This document shows, one piece after another, positions 12,555 to 23,641 of a stretch of DNA of 64,000 nucleotides. The position numbers and the translations under genes were made by a program. How positions within the stretch are numbered: position 1 is the first letter of the stretch; each line of letters starts with the position of its first letter. Source of the stretch: Berghia stephanieae (lineage: Eukaryota > Mollusca > Gastropoda > Nudibranchia > Aeolidiidae); the NCBI GenBank assembly GCA_034508935.3, contig CM067449.1, positions 769,637 to 833,636 of the forward strand. Reading direction: 5' to 3'. The notes under the pieces are model-generated. The model searched no databases and was not told where the DNA came from. It saw only the letters and a program-made list of their open reading frames with translations.

Positions 12555-12762
12555 AAAACAAAAAAAAAACAAACAAAAACACATTGTATGAACAATGCAA
12601 ACAGAGGAAGAACACAAATCAAAATTGGTCTCTGCACAGACAGTCACACCAACTAATAGCATAGCAGTCAATGCATGTAGAATAAGGATGAACGATTTTG
12701 AGATCCAACATTGCCTTTTGTCTTCCGAGATGTGAAACATGTCTAATACATTAACAGTCAAA
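12016..12762. other. non-coding, with long poly-C/poly-A tract
   Basis: An uninterrupted C run of about 48 bases (12497-12544) is followed by A-rich sequence. Nothing else was recognised. Confidence 0.7.
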
Positions 12763-13027
12763 CAGACCTGCCTACTTGAAACGTTAAAGAATAGTAATTT
12801 TTAGGAGATAAAAATGATTGGCGTTACAGTTAACTTTAAAAATCAACAATTTACCCTCACAGTGATTAAATAACATTTCAAAATCTCTTTAAGTTTATAT
12901 ATTCTGGCACCGACTTTCATTTTTTAATATTAATAAGCTTTAATAACTTCGAGATTTTAATGAGCTTCTGATACTGGAGTCAAAATTTCATAATTCTACA
13001 AATTTTTCGCAATAGTAGGCAGGTCTG
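12763..13027. mobile_element. MITE with CAGACCTGCCTACT termini, 265 bp
   Basis: It opens with CAGACCTGCCTACTTGAAA and ends with the inverse AGTAGGCAGGTCTG. The flanks share only GTCAA, so the target duplication is uncertain. A single end of the same type occurs at 57190-57211. Confidence 0.65.
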
Positions 13028-14151
13028 GTCAAGTTCAAAGAGGATGGGACCACAAGTCTGTGGTAGCATCACTGTCTGTATGAATGGCTGTTAACTCACT
13101 CAATCTTAGAGATTTTTGCTACTTTTCAAAATTGGAAAAAATGTATTAAAAAATAGCATGTACATAGATATTTTTATTCAACTACCATTAACATGTAAAA
13201 ATCAAGAACATTAGCTTTGATACTACGTCTATAATTTGTCTCAGAAAAATTTAATAAATTGGCATGGGGTAAAAGTAACCCCGGGTAAACTACGGATATA
13301 ATCTGTGTTATGGTTGAGTGAATTAATACCATTTTCCAGGTATTATTATATGATTCAATTGTTAACATTTAGATGTGTGCCTGTAAAGAATGGGGTGCAT
13401 AAAAAAAACGTAAAAATATGAGAGTAGTGGGTTGTCTCTGAAGGTGGACAAGTACAAGGTGGGATAATAGGCAGTGACCTCTGCACTGAACACAGCTTAA
13501 CTCGGAGCCCAATATAATTTCAAAAAGTTATTAGACTTCTGGAAGTCCTTTTTGTACTATTACTCTGAAATAAAATAAATAAATATATAATCTATATATA
13601 CATTAATTTTCCACAATTTCACCACATTCTCTGCATTTCACAATGCTTCATTTATTTATCAAGCAGACATTATGGAGGAAAAAATTAATTTTCATAGCGT
13701 ACAAACCATTCCTTTTTCTGCTAATACTCTGACAATATATGTAACTGTCTACAGAGTTAAATGGAATATTGTGTGTAAATCGCCTTACAATGAGTTAGAC
13801 ATCATTGTCACCAATAAGTTCACTTCATACAATATAAAGACAATACACCAACCAGATAACCCATCAACGACACCATTACAAAATTGGGTATAAATCCTAA
13901 CCCTGTCCCTTGGTCATGTTCAACACAGAGATCGCTATTATGAGAACAATTCACAAGTAAACAGCAATGTTATGGCTCATTGTTTTCTATTATTGAATGA
14001 ATCTAAAATTTCAGATCATTAACTTACTTAAACTTGTAAAAATACAAAAAAGAAAGAATTTTTTTTTTCATGTCATAATTTTTTTCAACAATAAATAACA
14101 TTAGCCATTGCATTCAACGAACCGAATAGAGATAAAAGTAAAAATGTTTTC
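13028..14151. other. 3' flank of the MFSD5-like gene
   Basis: AT-rich sequence downstream of the transporter stop codon. A minus-strand AATAAA is present near 13650, about 500 bp past the stop, and could be its polyadenylation signal. No other gene was seen. Confidence 0.4.
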
Positions 14152-15522
14152 TCAAAAAATGTTGTGGATATGCTCAGACTCCATTAACAATAAATCCCTG
14201 CCTTCCTCCTGTTCCTCTAGTTCACCTGGTGACAAAGGCATCTTCTTGAAACTCCAGGTAGCAAGGAGCATCAATGTGAGAAGACCAGCACAGACTACCA
14301 GTATCAAGTAGTTGCCATGAAGGAAGACATCCTCGTGAAGTAACATCAGGACTGCACAAGAGATCAGATTAAGTGGAACACGGAACCAGTTCATGATGGC
14401 ATAGCGATGCTTATCTGGAATAACACGCATTCTGAGGATACTCATGGCTGGAAAATAAAGGCCGACACAAAATTGAAACATGAGGAATGCGACGAGGGAT
14501 GTGTTGAGATGGCGAGTTCGGGGGTGGGTGGAGTAAACCAGGGTGAGAATTGAGGATAGTGAAAGTATGACGACGAAGAAAAGAATTTTAGTGATGGCGA
14601 TTCCACGAGATGACATGACTTGAAACACCGCCTGCCCAATCAATATACATACCATGAAACAGGAAAAAACAATACCCAAAGATGGCTGACCTGGCTGAAG
14701 AATCGGTGTCCATAAAAATATAATGATATAAACTACACTTTCAAATAAAGCTTCAATAGCTCCAATCAACAATATCCGTCTATTGTTTACAATATCTCGG
14801 AGCCCTTCGTAACACAAATTTCCAAATTTTATCTGATGCATGCTATAATTCTCATTCCAATGAGTTGATATAATCACTCCGACAAAAATTAAAAATGGCA
14901 CAGCCATTAGATAGGGTGCCACCGGTCCCATGCCAAACCACTCTGAGAAAACATTGGTTGTCACTCCAGCTAAAACTGCTAGAACTCCATTCCACATAGA
15001 TGCTTTTTGAAAAGTGATAGGAATCCATTCCTTTGGGAAGTCGTGTGTCTCTAAATGTTCATGGATGTACCATGCTTCAAATGCAGTGAACAAAACCGAT
15101 GTTGCCAGCCCACCAACTAACCGTCCAATTAGCAAAACTCCATAACTTCTTGACAATTTCAGCAAGCAGGATACTGAGTATGCAATGGTGAAAAACATAC
15201 AAAGCTTTTTCCGACCAAATTGATCAGCTGCTATAGGTGTCCAGGCACCAAATATGACAGAGGCAGCAAAACCAAACACGTATAGAACAGCAATCTGTTG
15301 TTCATTAAAGCCGTAGTAACTGTATAGCTTGTACAAATATGGCCCCTGAAGCCAATCTGCAAACATGGCTACAAGATAAACCAAAAAGTAACCTCTTTGA
15401 AATTTGATGAATTGTGGATTGTTCCCGACAGATACATTTCTCCTTGTCCGATGTGCCCAGTACTGAAAAATCAGACATAAGACTGACAGGGAAATAAACG
15501 TGAAGTAAGCCAGAATCATCAT
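14152..15522 (-). CDS. MFSD5: MFSD5-like transporter (molybdate-anion transporter family)
   Basis: This is a 456-residue multi-pass membrane protein in one uninterrupted coding exon, close to the roughly 450 residues of vertebrate MFSD5. Recognisable segments are ADWLQGPYLYKLY (residues 55-67), the major-facilitator loop signature DQFGRKK (100-106), FEAWYIHEHLETHDFPKEWI (148-167), GLYFPAMSILRMRVIP and NWFRVPLNL near the C terminus. Hydrophobic segments are spaced as for about 12 helices. The family is reported to act in molybdate uptake, but substrate and cellular location cannot be read here. The C-terminal tail is hydrophilic and holds EEGRDLL, which fits an acidic dileucine sorting motif. 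Translation is taken from the first of two adjacent ATGs. A strong acceptor (TTTTTCCCTTAG, exon from 15592) suggests that an upstream 5' UTR exon exists. Codon use and lack of breaks indicate a functional host gene. Confidence 0.93.
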   Translation of the reverse strand: MMILAYFTFISLSVLCLIFQYWAHRTRRNVSVGNNPQFIKFQRGYFLVYLVAMFADWLQGPYLYKLYSYYGFNEQQIAVLYVFGFAASVIFGAWTPIAADQFGRKKLCMFFTIAYSVSCLLKLSRSYGVLLIGRLVGGLATSVLFTAFEAWYIHEHLETHDFPKEWIPITFQKASMWNGVLAVLAGVTTNVFSEWFGMGPVAPYLMAVPFLIFVGVIISTHWNENYSMHQIKFGNLCYEGLRDIVNNRRILLIGAIEALFESVVYIIIFLWTPILQPGQPSLGIVFSCFMVCILIGQAVFQVMSSRGIAITKILFFVVILSLSSILTLVYSTHPRTRHLNTSLVAFLMFQFCVGLYFPAMSILRMRVIPDKHRYAIMNWFRVPLNLISCAVLMLLHEDVFLHGNYLILVVCAGLLTLMLLATWSFKKMPLSPGELEEQEEGRDLLLMESEHIHNIF

Positions 15523-15592
15523 CTTGATTGTTGGCTTGTATCAGTTCACAATTATTTAGATAAAGTGGTTGGTTTCACACGCTTGAATCCAT
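15523..15592 (-). other. 5' UTR part of the MFSD5 exon with splice acceptor
   Basis: On the minus strand a pyrimidine-rich TTTTATTTTTCCCTTAG ends at 15593, 70 bp upstream of the ATG. This is a good acceptor for a non-coding first exon located further right, which was not identified. Confidence 0.55.
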
Positions 15593-15841
15593 CTAAGGGA
15601 AAAATAAAAGATGAAAAGATCTTTTATTAAAAATATAACGACTGTTTGAATAATATGCATTATATGACCTCAGATAACTTTTTCATATTTGGGAAATGAG
15701 TAAGAGGGCCTACTGCAATTTGTGGGGTATTTTACCAATTCAAAAAATCGCTTAAGCTTGAGATCTTATTATCCCAATATAGTGCATCTCAGTTACAACA
15801 AACTCCAAAGGATAAGATGTCAATGTTTGCCATAACTGCCC

Positions 15842-16256
15842 CAGAGCTGCCAACCTACCGCAAAAAATGCGGAATTGTACGCATTTTCAGCGAGATTGTA
15901 CGCATTTCCCCCAAGATTGTACCCATTTTCAGTGTACGGAGTCACTTCAGTTTTCTTTAGTTTTAATAGCCTGGATGCTCGTATCGCTGTTATCTTAAGC
16001 TTGCTGGATCGTGTTTTTGACCAATTATGATCTTCATGCTGGGGGGTAGAATTCTGAAAAGATTGGATTATAGTCTTGGGAACATCATTGTTGCTGCAAT
16101 TGAGTTTGTGCGGTGTGACTTTATGTAAGTATACCTTCCTCTTACTTTCACAATGGTTAGTTTCGTCGATTTCAGGATTGTACCCATTTTTATGAAATCT
16201 CCCCCATTTTGAGGTACCATTGTACACATTCTCATCAGATGGGGTTGGCAGCTCTG
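15842..16256. mobile_element. MITE with CAGAGCTGCCAACC termini, 415 bp, 6 bp target duplication
   Basis: It starts CAGAGCTGCCAACC and ends with the inverse GGTTGGCAGCTCTG. CTGCCC is repeated directly on both sides (15836-15841, 16257-16262). Inside each end there are repeated GATTGTACCCATTTT-like motifs. The ends resemble hAT termini, but a 6 bp duplication is short for that group. The 150-codon minus-strand frame through it is a by-product. Confidence 0.75.
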
Positions 16257-16334
16257 CTGCCCCTAGCCACATCGCCTTACAAGCACCATAACACTCACAG
16301 GATTGATCCTTAACCCCCTATCAAATATATATAT

Positions 16335-16770
16335 CTGTCATCTGCATTTTTTGCCAAATTGGGACCTACAATTTGCCAAAGTTTGCCAAAAAGACCCCAA
16401 AATTTGCCAAGAAATTTGCCAAAAAAAATTGCCGAGGAGAACTAAGCGTTTCAGTAAAAATTAACACGTGATACAGAAAAAAATATATATACAAGACAAT
16501 TTATTACATTTAATACTGAGTAAAGTGAATAGCGTTGTTACAAAGATTTTAAAGGATCATTATCTGTAGACAGTAGCTTCCTTTGGTTTGGGCCCAGGCA
16601 AAGCTGCAATATTTCGCACTTTTTTTTCGTTATTTTGTTTTCGCTTCCTTTTCCCCAAAAAAATTTGCCACGCGACTTGCCAATTTTCCCAAAATTTGCC
16701 AATTTTGGGAAATTTACCAAAATTTGAGGATCGCCCTGATATTTGCGGCCGCAAAAAAATGCAGATGACA
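16335..16770. mobile_element. hAT-related MITE, copy 2 (436 bp)
   Basis: It has the same CTGTCATCTGCATTTTTTGC termini and TTTGCCAA sub-terminal repeats as copy 1 at 10.3 kb, and is likewise bordered by (TA)n. The right terminus has lost the last base of the TIR. Confidence 0.8.
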
Positions 16771-16792
16771 TATATATATATATATATATTTC

Positions 16793-17940
16793 GTGCGGCT
16801 ATGTGGTCTAGTGGTATGACACTCACTTTCGGATCGGAAGGTCCTGGGTTCGAGCCTCCCACTCTGTGCATAGTTGAGTCCTTGGAAAAGGCTCTTTACT
16901 CACATTCTCTCACCGTACTCAGGTATAAAATGAGTACCTGGCCGTTAACACAGTTGTATTTGTCCTAAAAATTGTACAGTAGAACATGAAAGTAACGTAC
17001 TCGGAAATAGCGAGAACTCGGAAATAGCGAGTAAAATCTAAATCCCCGTTTTTTTCTCTTATTTGAGTCAATAAAATTAGCATGCAAGTAGCGAGTATGA
17101 AAAAGAGGTCAACTCGGAAATAACGAGCATTTCCTGCCCCAGCCTAGGACTTCGAACGAAGTAAAGCAAAACACCAGACAAGGGCGATTTAAATGTTTTT
17201 AGCCTAGCTTCTTTTCTTTTCTTATTTTTCGTTACTAGTAGCCTCGTCTAGAGTACATAATAGGCGAAACAAATTTGGGTGGGGGTTGGGTGTGGGTGTT
17301 TGTGTGCGTGTGGGGGTCAATTATTCACCCAATGTGGTGCCGCCGAGGTAAGCACTGGCAGCCAACATGTCAACATGCCTCACTTCGCAGCATCGGTCAG
17401 CGAGTCACATTCGTTAACGAACCATCATTTCAGTGGGTCAGTGATTGAGTGATGCACTTGCTTACCTCATCAGACATGCCTAGTGCATACAAACACCTCG
17501 CGCGCGCGCGGCACACACACACACACACACATACATACACGAAATCTTGATGGAAATGGAAGGGGTGGATCAACTTCAACCTGTGGCCATCATTACGTAG
17601 TTAACGAAGGCCGTGTTCAACCCCGTCCTCACCCCACTTTATCCACACACAGTCATTTGCACGCACGCGCGGCACACACGCACAACACACACACACACAT
17701 TGTCTTTCCATATTTTTGTACGGCCGAGTGACCTTTCCTGGCAACTCGGGAATAGCGAGAACTCGGAAATAGCGAGTAATCAGGAGTGGACCCGTCGAAC
17801 TCGCTATTTCCGAGTTCTACTGTAATAACAGGCGTCATGTCCCGTCCTACATGTTAAATGTTGCTGTTGACCAGGGACCCCTTGTAAAGCGCTCTGAGCA
17901 TGTTTAGTGGATATTGCGCTATATAAAAAAAATCTCAAAA
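16793..17940 (+). mobile_element. SINE family A copy interrupted by a pogo-type element
   Basis: The head and body run 16793-16976 (B box GGTTCGAGCCT) and the tail resumes at 17823-17940 (AGGCGTCATGTCCCGTCC, GCGCTATATAA). The break falls in the AAAATTGTAATA segment that is continuous in other copies. Confidence 0.85.
16977..17822. mobile_element. non-autonomous pogo/Tc1-mariner-type element, 846 bp, copy 2
   Basis: It opens with CAGTAGAACATGAAAGTAAC and closes with CGAGTTCTACTG, bordered by TA at 16975-16976 and 17823-17824. It is inverted relative to the 9.4 kb copy and shares its interior. Because it lies in a SINE of known sequence, the TA duplication can be judged here. Confidence 0.85.
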
Positions 17941-18241
17941 AGCTCTCTCTATATATATATATATATATAGGTGTCACTATGTCATCAGGCGACCCATTGT
18001 TTTCTTTATCTTCCCCCCTTGCCCTGTCTCAAAAAGGTTTATGTATTACTTGACATAATGTCATCCTGAACTCTTTCCATCTCATGGTAAAACAAAATGT
18101 TCAGCTCAGTTTGCAAATAGGAGTTGATTCTCACAAGGCAATTCAAACCATGATATTGGGTAATGGATGTTAAATGGAAAACAGCTGCCATTAAGTCAAA
18201 CAGAATCATAAACGAGATATCAAAAAGTGAGTGTATGATGC

Positions 18242-18645
18242 TGTTATGCCCTTGCACTGGTTGCTAGGACACAACCCAAACAAGTCTGGAGTTGACCAAA
18301 CCCTCCTCGGGTTGCTAGATTATTTAAACATTTCAACCATCCAATCAGGGGGTTCGAACCATCGCTATATAAGGTGATGCACAAGGAGTCAGAGTTCTTT
18401 TAAGTTTCCTGAGTTGGACCCAATACCGTCATTTCAGGGGTCGTGTTTTAGTTTATTATTTATATGTGCCGTGGTGTTCTTATTCGTGGATGTCAGGAGA
18501 GAGATAAGCAGGATGAATGAATAAGTAGAGTTGTGTCGTTCCTATTTGTGTTGTAGATGTAACTTAAGTTTCTGTAATAAATGTATTGTGGTTGTTAATC
18601 TTGATTTACTTTTATTTTATCATTGTTATTTTCCTACCATGAAAC
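18242..18645 (+). mobile_element. possible solo LTR of an LTR retrotransposon (fossil)
   Basis: The block begins TGTTATGCC, has a TATATAAGG TATA-like box near 18365 and an AATAAA signal near 18580, and could end at GAAACA near 18645. This is the general build of an LTR. No clear short target duplication and no internal retroviral genes were found, so the call is weak. Confidence 0.3.
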
Positions 18646-19115
18646 ACGGTTTTCTCTTTCTTTCTCTTTCCTCTGTTCAGGCTAGGCTCAGTGCATTGGC
18701 CTGATCTCCCACTCCAGGGAACTTAGCAACGAGTTCCCTCTGTCTATCTTTCTCCTTGTCTTTTCTCTATGTTGACAAATTGGGCTATCTTGCTATAATG
18801 ACTCTCCGGAGCAGCTTATTCTTCACAATGCAAAGCGTACAGGTGTATGTCGTAAATTGGTGGTCTTTGAGCACTACATATTATCAGACTGGCATAGTTA
18901 TATTATAATTTAATTTTATAAATTGAAATAGATTATCCTTATGGTCTCTAATTTGAATCTGCATGTGATATTTTTTTAAAATAGTACTTAAATCACAGTT
19001 GTGCATTACAATTGCGAACACTATGTGGTAAAAATAAATTTAGATGACGTGTTGTCTTTGTCTTGATTGATAAAAGACGTCAGATTCTCGTGGAGAAATT
19101 ATTACTGAAAAATAA
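18646..19115. other. non-coding stretch
   Basis: No gene or repeat was recognised. Confidence 0.6.
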
Positions 19116-19546
19116 GGGAGGCCTTCCGAAATCTCCTCGTGCTAGCATTTCTTTCAATTTGTATTTTCACCAAGGATCTTTTGTTATGCCTTTATTTATT
19201 CAATTTGTCAATATATAGTAGCATTTATATACTCTAGAACAAACTTGATAGATTAGTGAAAGTTTAAACTTTTCTAACACAACCATTGTTTTGGTTTTCC
19301 ACCGTCATTTTGTTTTGTGAAGTATTGAAAGCAGTCCAAGGTTTGTTTTTTCTCTATTACTATTAGGGTTAGCTCGAGGTCGGAGAATTTTTTTTCTATT
19401 AGGGTTAGTCATAAGTCTTAGAAAAGGTGCTAGGGTGTTTGTTTTTCCTATTAGGGTTTGTTAAAAGTACTAGGTTTTATTTTTTCTTAGTTGAGGGAAT
19501 ATTTGAGTAGTTTCCCTTAGCACGAGGAGCTTTTGGAAGGCCTCCC
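19116..19546. mobile_element. TIR element with GGGAGGCCTTCC ends and 8 bp target duplication (431 bp)
   Basis: The left end GGGAGGCCTTCCGAAATCTC continues CTCGTGCTA. The right end is its inverse with about three mismatches over 29 bp. AAAAATAA is duplicated exactly at 19108-19115 and 19547-19554. No protein is encoded. A 136 bp relative lies at 29300-29435. An 8 bp duplication fits hAT or P superfamilies. Confidence 0.85.
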
Positions 19547-20342
19547 AAAAATAATGCAAACAGTGATTATGTGAAATTGTGTTATTCAAATTTTAATCCA
19601 AACTAGTGCTTCACTTTCCCAATAGCTAAAATCGGCACCTGCCTTTAGCCTTTAGGCTGGACTGGAATCAGACTACCTGCAGAAAAACAGTGTTAGTCTA
19701 AGTCTAATTGTTAATAACTTCCCTCGTCAAGCCAATAACCCCCACATAACAACACAAAGAAAAGAAATAAAATAAAAAATGTTTTTGAAAAATAGACACC
19801 ATCCCTCAATCATCGGACATATAATTATAGATTGAATCTATTGTATCACCATGTCAGTTGTCAGGTTGGCATCTACAACTTCAACTTCAGATTCAGACTC
19901 CAAGGTCCAAACTCACTCAAATAGCAGACAAATTGAATTGGCCGCAAAGTTCTGTAGCGGCCCGCCCCGTCTATTTCCTCTGCACTGCGTTTTTGCTTAC
20001 CTTTTCCCGGATATTATAAGGTAAAGAGACCATATGCATTCAAAGTCTTGTGTTTCAATCAAAGCATAATCTGTTCAAAGAAAATGACTGGTTGCATTCT
20101 CTTCTTGCATTACCTACATATCGAGAATTCGGTACCTATGCCATGTCAACAAAAGAGGAGGAAGGAACTTCCATTCCTTTACTTCACTCCAATTCAAAAG
20201 AGCTTTCAGGTAGCCGAATAATAAAATCGAATTTTATGTGGATGCCGTTTCTTCCTTTAAAATACATGTGTAGTATGATGATTTTATACTCCTTGTTTGT
20301 TTTTGTTGTTTTTTGTTTGTTTTTATTTTTTAAATTTTTTTT
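19547..20342. other. non-coding stretch
   Basis: No gene was recognised. The 130-codon frame at 20050-20442 runs through a T-rich tract and into the following foldback element, so it is not taken as a gene. Confidence 0.55.
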
Positions 20343-20481
20343 TTTACAGTGCTTATGGTTCATTTTCGCTATCTCCCCTCGTAACCAACCGCGTCTTGCG
20401 GTATGCTGCGCGCCGTCGCACATACCACGCACAATTTGGTAACGAGGGGAGATAACGAAAATGAACCATACGCGCTGTAAA
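20343..20481. mobile_element. foldback element, 139 bp with about 45 bp arms
   Basis: TTTACAGTGCTTATGGTTCA and the following CTATCTCCCCTCGTAACCA are mirrored in inverse at 20436-20481 with few mismatches. The loop is about 48 bp. Confidence 0.75.
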
Positions 20482-20589
20482 CAAAAGAAAAAAAAAAGAA
20501 GAAAAAAACTTCAATTATGGCATCATCATACACACATGTATACCTTTTTACATAGGTTGTCGGTCAAGCTAGTAATTTACAAATCTTAA

Positions 20590-21080
20590 TACAACGAATT
20601 TCGAGCTGTTGGTTAATGAAATTAAATCTTGGATGTACCATAACAAGATAAAATTAAATGATAGTAAAACTGAGATTTAATGTGTTGAAGGCCGAGTATC
20701 CTTAAACAGGCAAATAAATCACCTATTACTCTCGGAAATAACACAATAGAATTTTCAAATAAAGCAAAAAACCTTGGCGTCATCATTGATAAATATTTTT
20801 CCATGACAAGCCACGTGAATAACACCATACAATCTATGTACATAGAAATGAAAAAAATAAGCAAAATTCGTCATTTAATAAGCATATAGCAGACCTTTTA
20901 ATTAATGCCCTTGTTTTATCTAAATTCGACTATTGTAACTCCCTTTGGGCGAATTTAGCTAAAGACAAAATGAGTAAACTTCAGGTTGCTCAAAATAACG
21001 CAGCCAGGCTCATTGTGCGCAATAGCCAAAATACCCGTCAGCAACTCTCCTTCTCCGTGAATTATATTGGCTTCCTGTGG
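20590..21080 (+). mobile_element. L2/CR1-type LINE, 3' coding fragment, frameshifted
   Basis: Several frames together show the post-RT part of an L2/CR1 LINE: AKNLGVIIDKYFSMTSHVNN, then LVLSKFDYCNSLWA, then KLQVAQNNAARLIVRNSQN and a degraded YWLPV box. Stops and frame changes are frequent, so it is an old copy. It ends at an (AAT)n tract. Confidence 0.75.
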
Positions 21081-21115
21081 AAAAATAATAATAATATAAT
21101 AATAATAATAATAAT

Positions 21116-21165
<50 letters not shown>

Positions 21166-21172
21166 TAATAAC

Positions 21173-21220
<48 letters not shown>

Positions 21221-21236
21221 AATAATAATAATAATA

Positions 21237-21287
<51 letters not shown>

Positions 21288-21292
21288 GCATA
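21081..21292. repeat. (AAT)n/(ATT)n microsatellite
   Basis: Alternating runs of AAT and its complement. These could fold on themselves. Confidence 0.95.
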
Positions 21293-21780
21293 TTTATATA
21301 GCGCCTTTCGTCGACACCTCAAAGCGCTTAAAAAAAACAAAAACAAAAACAAAAACAAAAAATAAAAACAACAAACAAACAAAAAAAACAACAACAACAA
21401 CACAAAACAATTCAACCAAGGTATCAAAACAATTAAGAGCATAAAAGGGCATCAATACATCATCAATATAAATGTCACATACAATACATTTAAAATTCAA
21501 TTAAGTAAATATTTCCTGAAAAGATGTGTTTTCAGGGCTTTTTTGAAAATGTCTATTGAGCTCGAGAATCTCACAGATTGAGGGAGATCATTCCAAATCG
21601 TGGGTCCGATTTCATAAGGGACCTATCACGAAAATACTTAAGTTTAGTTTTCGGAGATATTAACAATTTTGAATCGTGGGATCTAAGATTTCTCAGAGGT
21701 ACGTATGGTTGGAGTAAGCGTTGAATGTAGAGAGGGACAGAAGACTCAAATACACAAAAGCAGACCCTCCCATATTAAAG
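21293..21780 (-). repeat. interspersed repeat with SINE-A-like 3' tail
   Basis: On the minus strand it ends AAGCGCTTTGAGGTG, then GGCGCTATATAAAT, a tail close to that of SINE A. The body (21480-21780) is not recognised. An A-rich tract of about 90 bp lies between body and tail. Confidence 0.5.
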
Positions 21781-22053
21781 ACCTTCTAAACAAATATGTC
21801 CCAAATAGAAACTCGAGTATGAATGAAATGACAAGAAAAGTGATATAAATTTATAATCTGTTTTAAATTTATTTGGATTTCACAAGTTGTGTTATGGCCC
21901 TCAGATACAACAGGACGGGTGAGACTGAGAACCAGTCCTCACAATAGCACTAGAGGTCTTATATATATGCAAGATGTGATTTCCATTGATACAGTTTAAA
22001 GACTGTCCTTTTTTTTTTTTTATTCATTCTGGTTCACGCTGTAGCTTTGTTGG

Positions 22054-22092
<39 letters not shown>

Positions 22093-22267
22093 TTTGTTTT
22101 ATTTGGGCTTTTTTCTTTCAATCTAAGACTTGATTGAATTCTGACTCAATGCAAATCAACTTTGTTCCAACTCCAACTCCTCAATTTCAAATTACAATGA
22201 ACTTGTGCGCCCTTCCTTCTCTGGTAACCTACAGGTTATTGGATATGTAAGTTTAATACATTTACGT
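21781..22267. other. non-coding, with poly-T tract
   Basis: An almost pure T tract spans about 22053-22091. No gene was recognised. Confidence 0.7.
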
Positions 22268-22376
22268 CTACCCAAGGAATTTACCCAATGGAAACCGTAC
22301 GGTGCTCTGATTGGCTAACCAACCAGCGGCCTCGATGAGAAAAAAATCCGCCATTTTGCTGTTGGCTGGGAATCGC
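22268..22376 (+). repeat. diverged inverted repeat, left member
   Basis: Read on the plus strand, this contains AATTTACCCAATGG, GTACGG and CGCCATTTTGCTGTTGGCTG. The same order appears in inverse at 29700-29802. The pair brackets the P-type transposase gene and may be the remains of its element's ends. See findings. Confidence 0.4.
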
Positions 22377-22945
22377 GTTACTATAGTAAACAAGCGCTGA
22401 TCGGCCGTTCATGAAAACCAGTTGCTGCTCGCTCGTTTAACTCAAAATTATTCAAAACGATCTCTCTAAAATGATATAAATGTGACTTCTTAAGGTTTTC
22501 TTCACGGTCAAAACCACATAACATTCTATTAATGATTACGTCCGGCAAAAAGGAATATTGACAGGTCGACCGAGAGGTGAACTCATCAAACGACAAACAT
22601 CAATGCGAAGGGTAGAGAGAGAGTCAAACTATTGTTTGTCTTGTCCTGTTCTATATAGAGAAAAGGATAAATAGTATAGCCTCATGTGTGAGTGGTTGCG
22701 TGTCATAGTCATGTTTTTTAATTGTTTCTGTTGTCTATGTGTGTAGTGATGACGATCACATTCACTCCATCAGCGCGACGAAACTGCCCCCCCCCCCCCT
22801 TTTTTTTTTTTTCACATACACGTAATTCACATGAGTAGAGTTGGACTCGATAGTTCAGTGGTTTAGCATTACAGTTAGAATTATCGTTTACCGGCATTAA
22901 AAGCTATTTTAGAGGGGGAAATTCCACATTTTACTGCTGCTGCTG

Positions 22946-23005
<60 letters not shown>

Positions 23006-23057
23006 AAGTTATTGAGAGAAAAATCTTTATTTAGAATCCTTGAGCACAGGCGAGCCG

Positions 23058-23097
<40 letters not shown>

Positions 23098-23641
23098 CGT
23101 GGCTGTAGTCTAATTTTATCAGAATTAGGAGGCCAAGGAGTTATCTCTTTGGATATTAAGTAGGATTATATTTTTTTCCGTATTAATATTAGTGTAGTGG
23201 AAATTACAATGAGATCGTATTAAAAACAAAAGACTAAGAATAACATCAGATCGAGATGATTCTGATAGCAAAAAAGTAGGCTATATATGTGACATATTTA
23301 AATTCAGTCACCAAGCATGATAAAAACAAACAAAAAATCAACACAAATAATTTTAACCCTCTCCAGGCAAAAATTTGACGGTAGCATTTAAATATTTTTT
23401 AGTCGACTAAAACATAGTTTACTTTACTAAGAACATGCACATTTTTATGTTGATAGGGTTGACTGGTTGAAGATATTGTAATCCTGGATTAGGTCAAAAG
23501 AACAAAAGCAGAAGTAAAATAATCAATTTAAAAAACAAAAACAAAAAAAAATTGTCAACTTGGAACAAAACAGCACCAATGTCTAACTCTGGGACTAACC
23601 TTTAGATAACAAGTTGTTGGTGATGTTTTCTGGTCAAGTCT
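22377..23641. other. non-coding, with (TAC)n and (TG)n microsatellites
   Basis: (TAC)n is at about 22945-23005 and (TG)n at 23060-23094. A 71-codon minus-strand frame at 22381-22596 has no recognised relative. Confidence 0.6.

Noticed and set aside
15820-16272. 150-codon minus-strand frame
   Set aside because: It coincides with a 415 bp MITE and its repeated motifs (NGYN-like repeats come from the sub-terminal DNA repeats).
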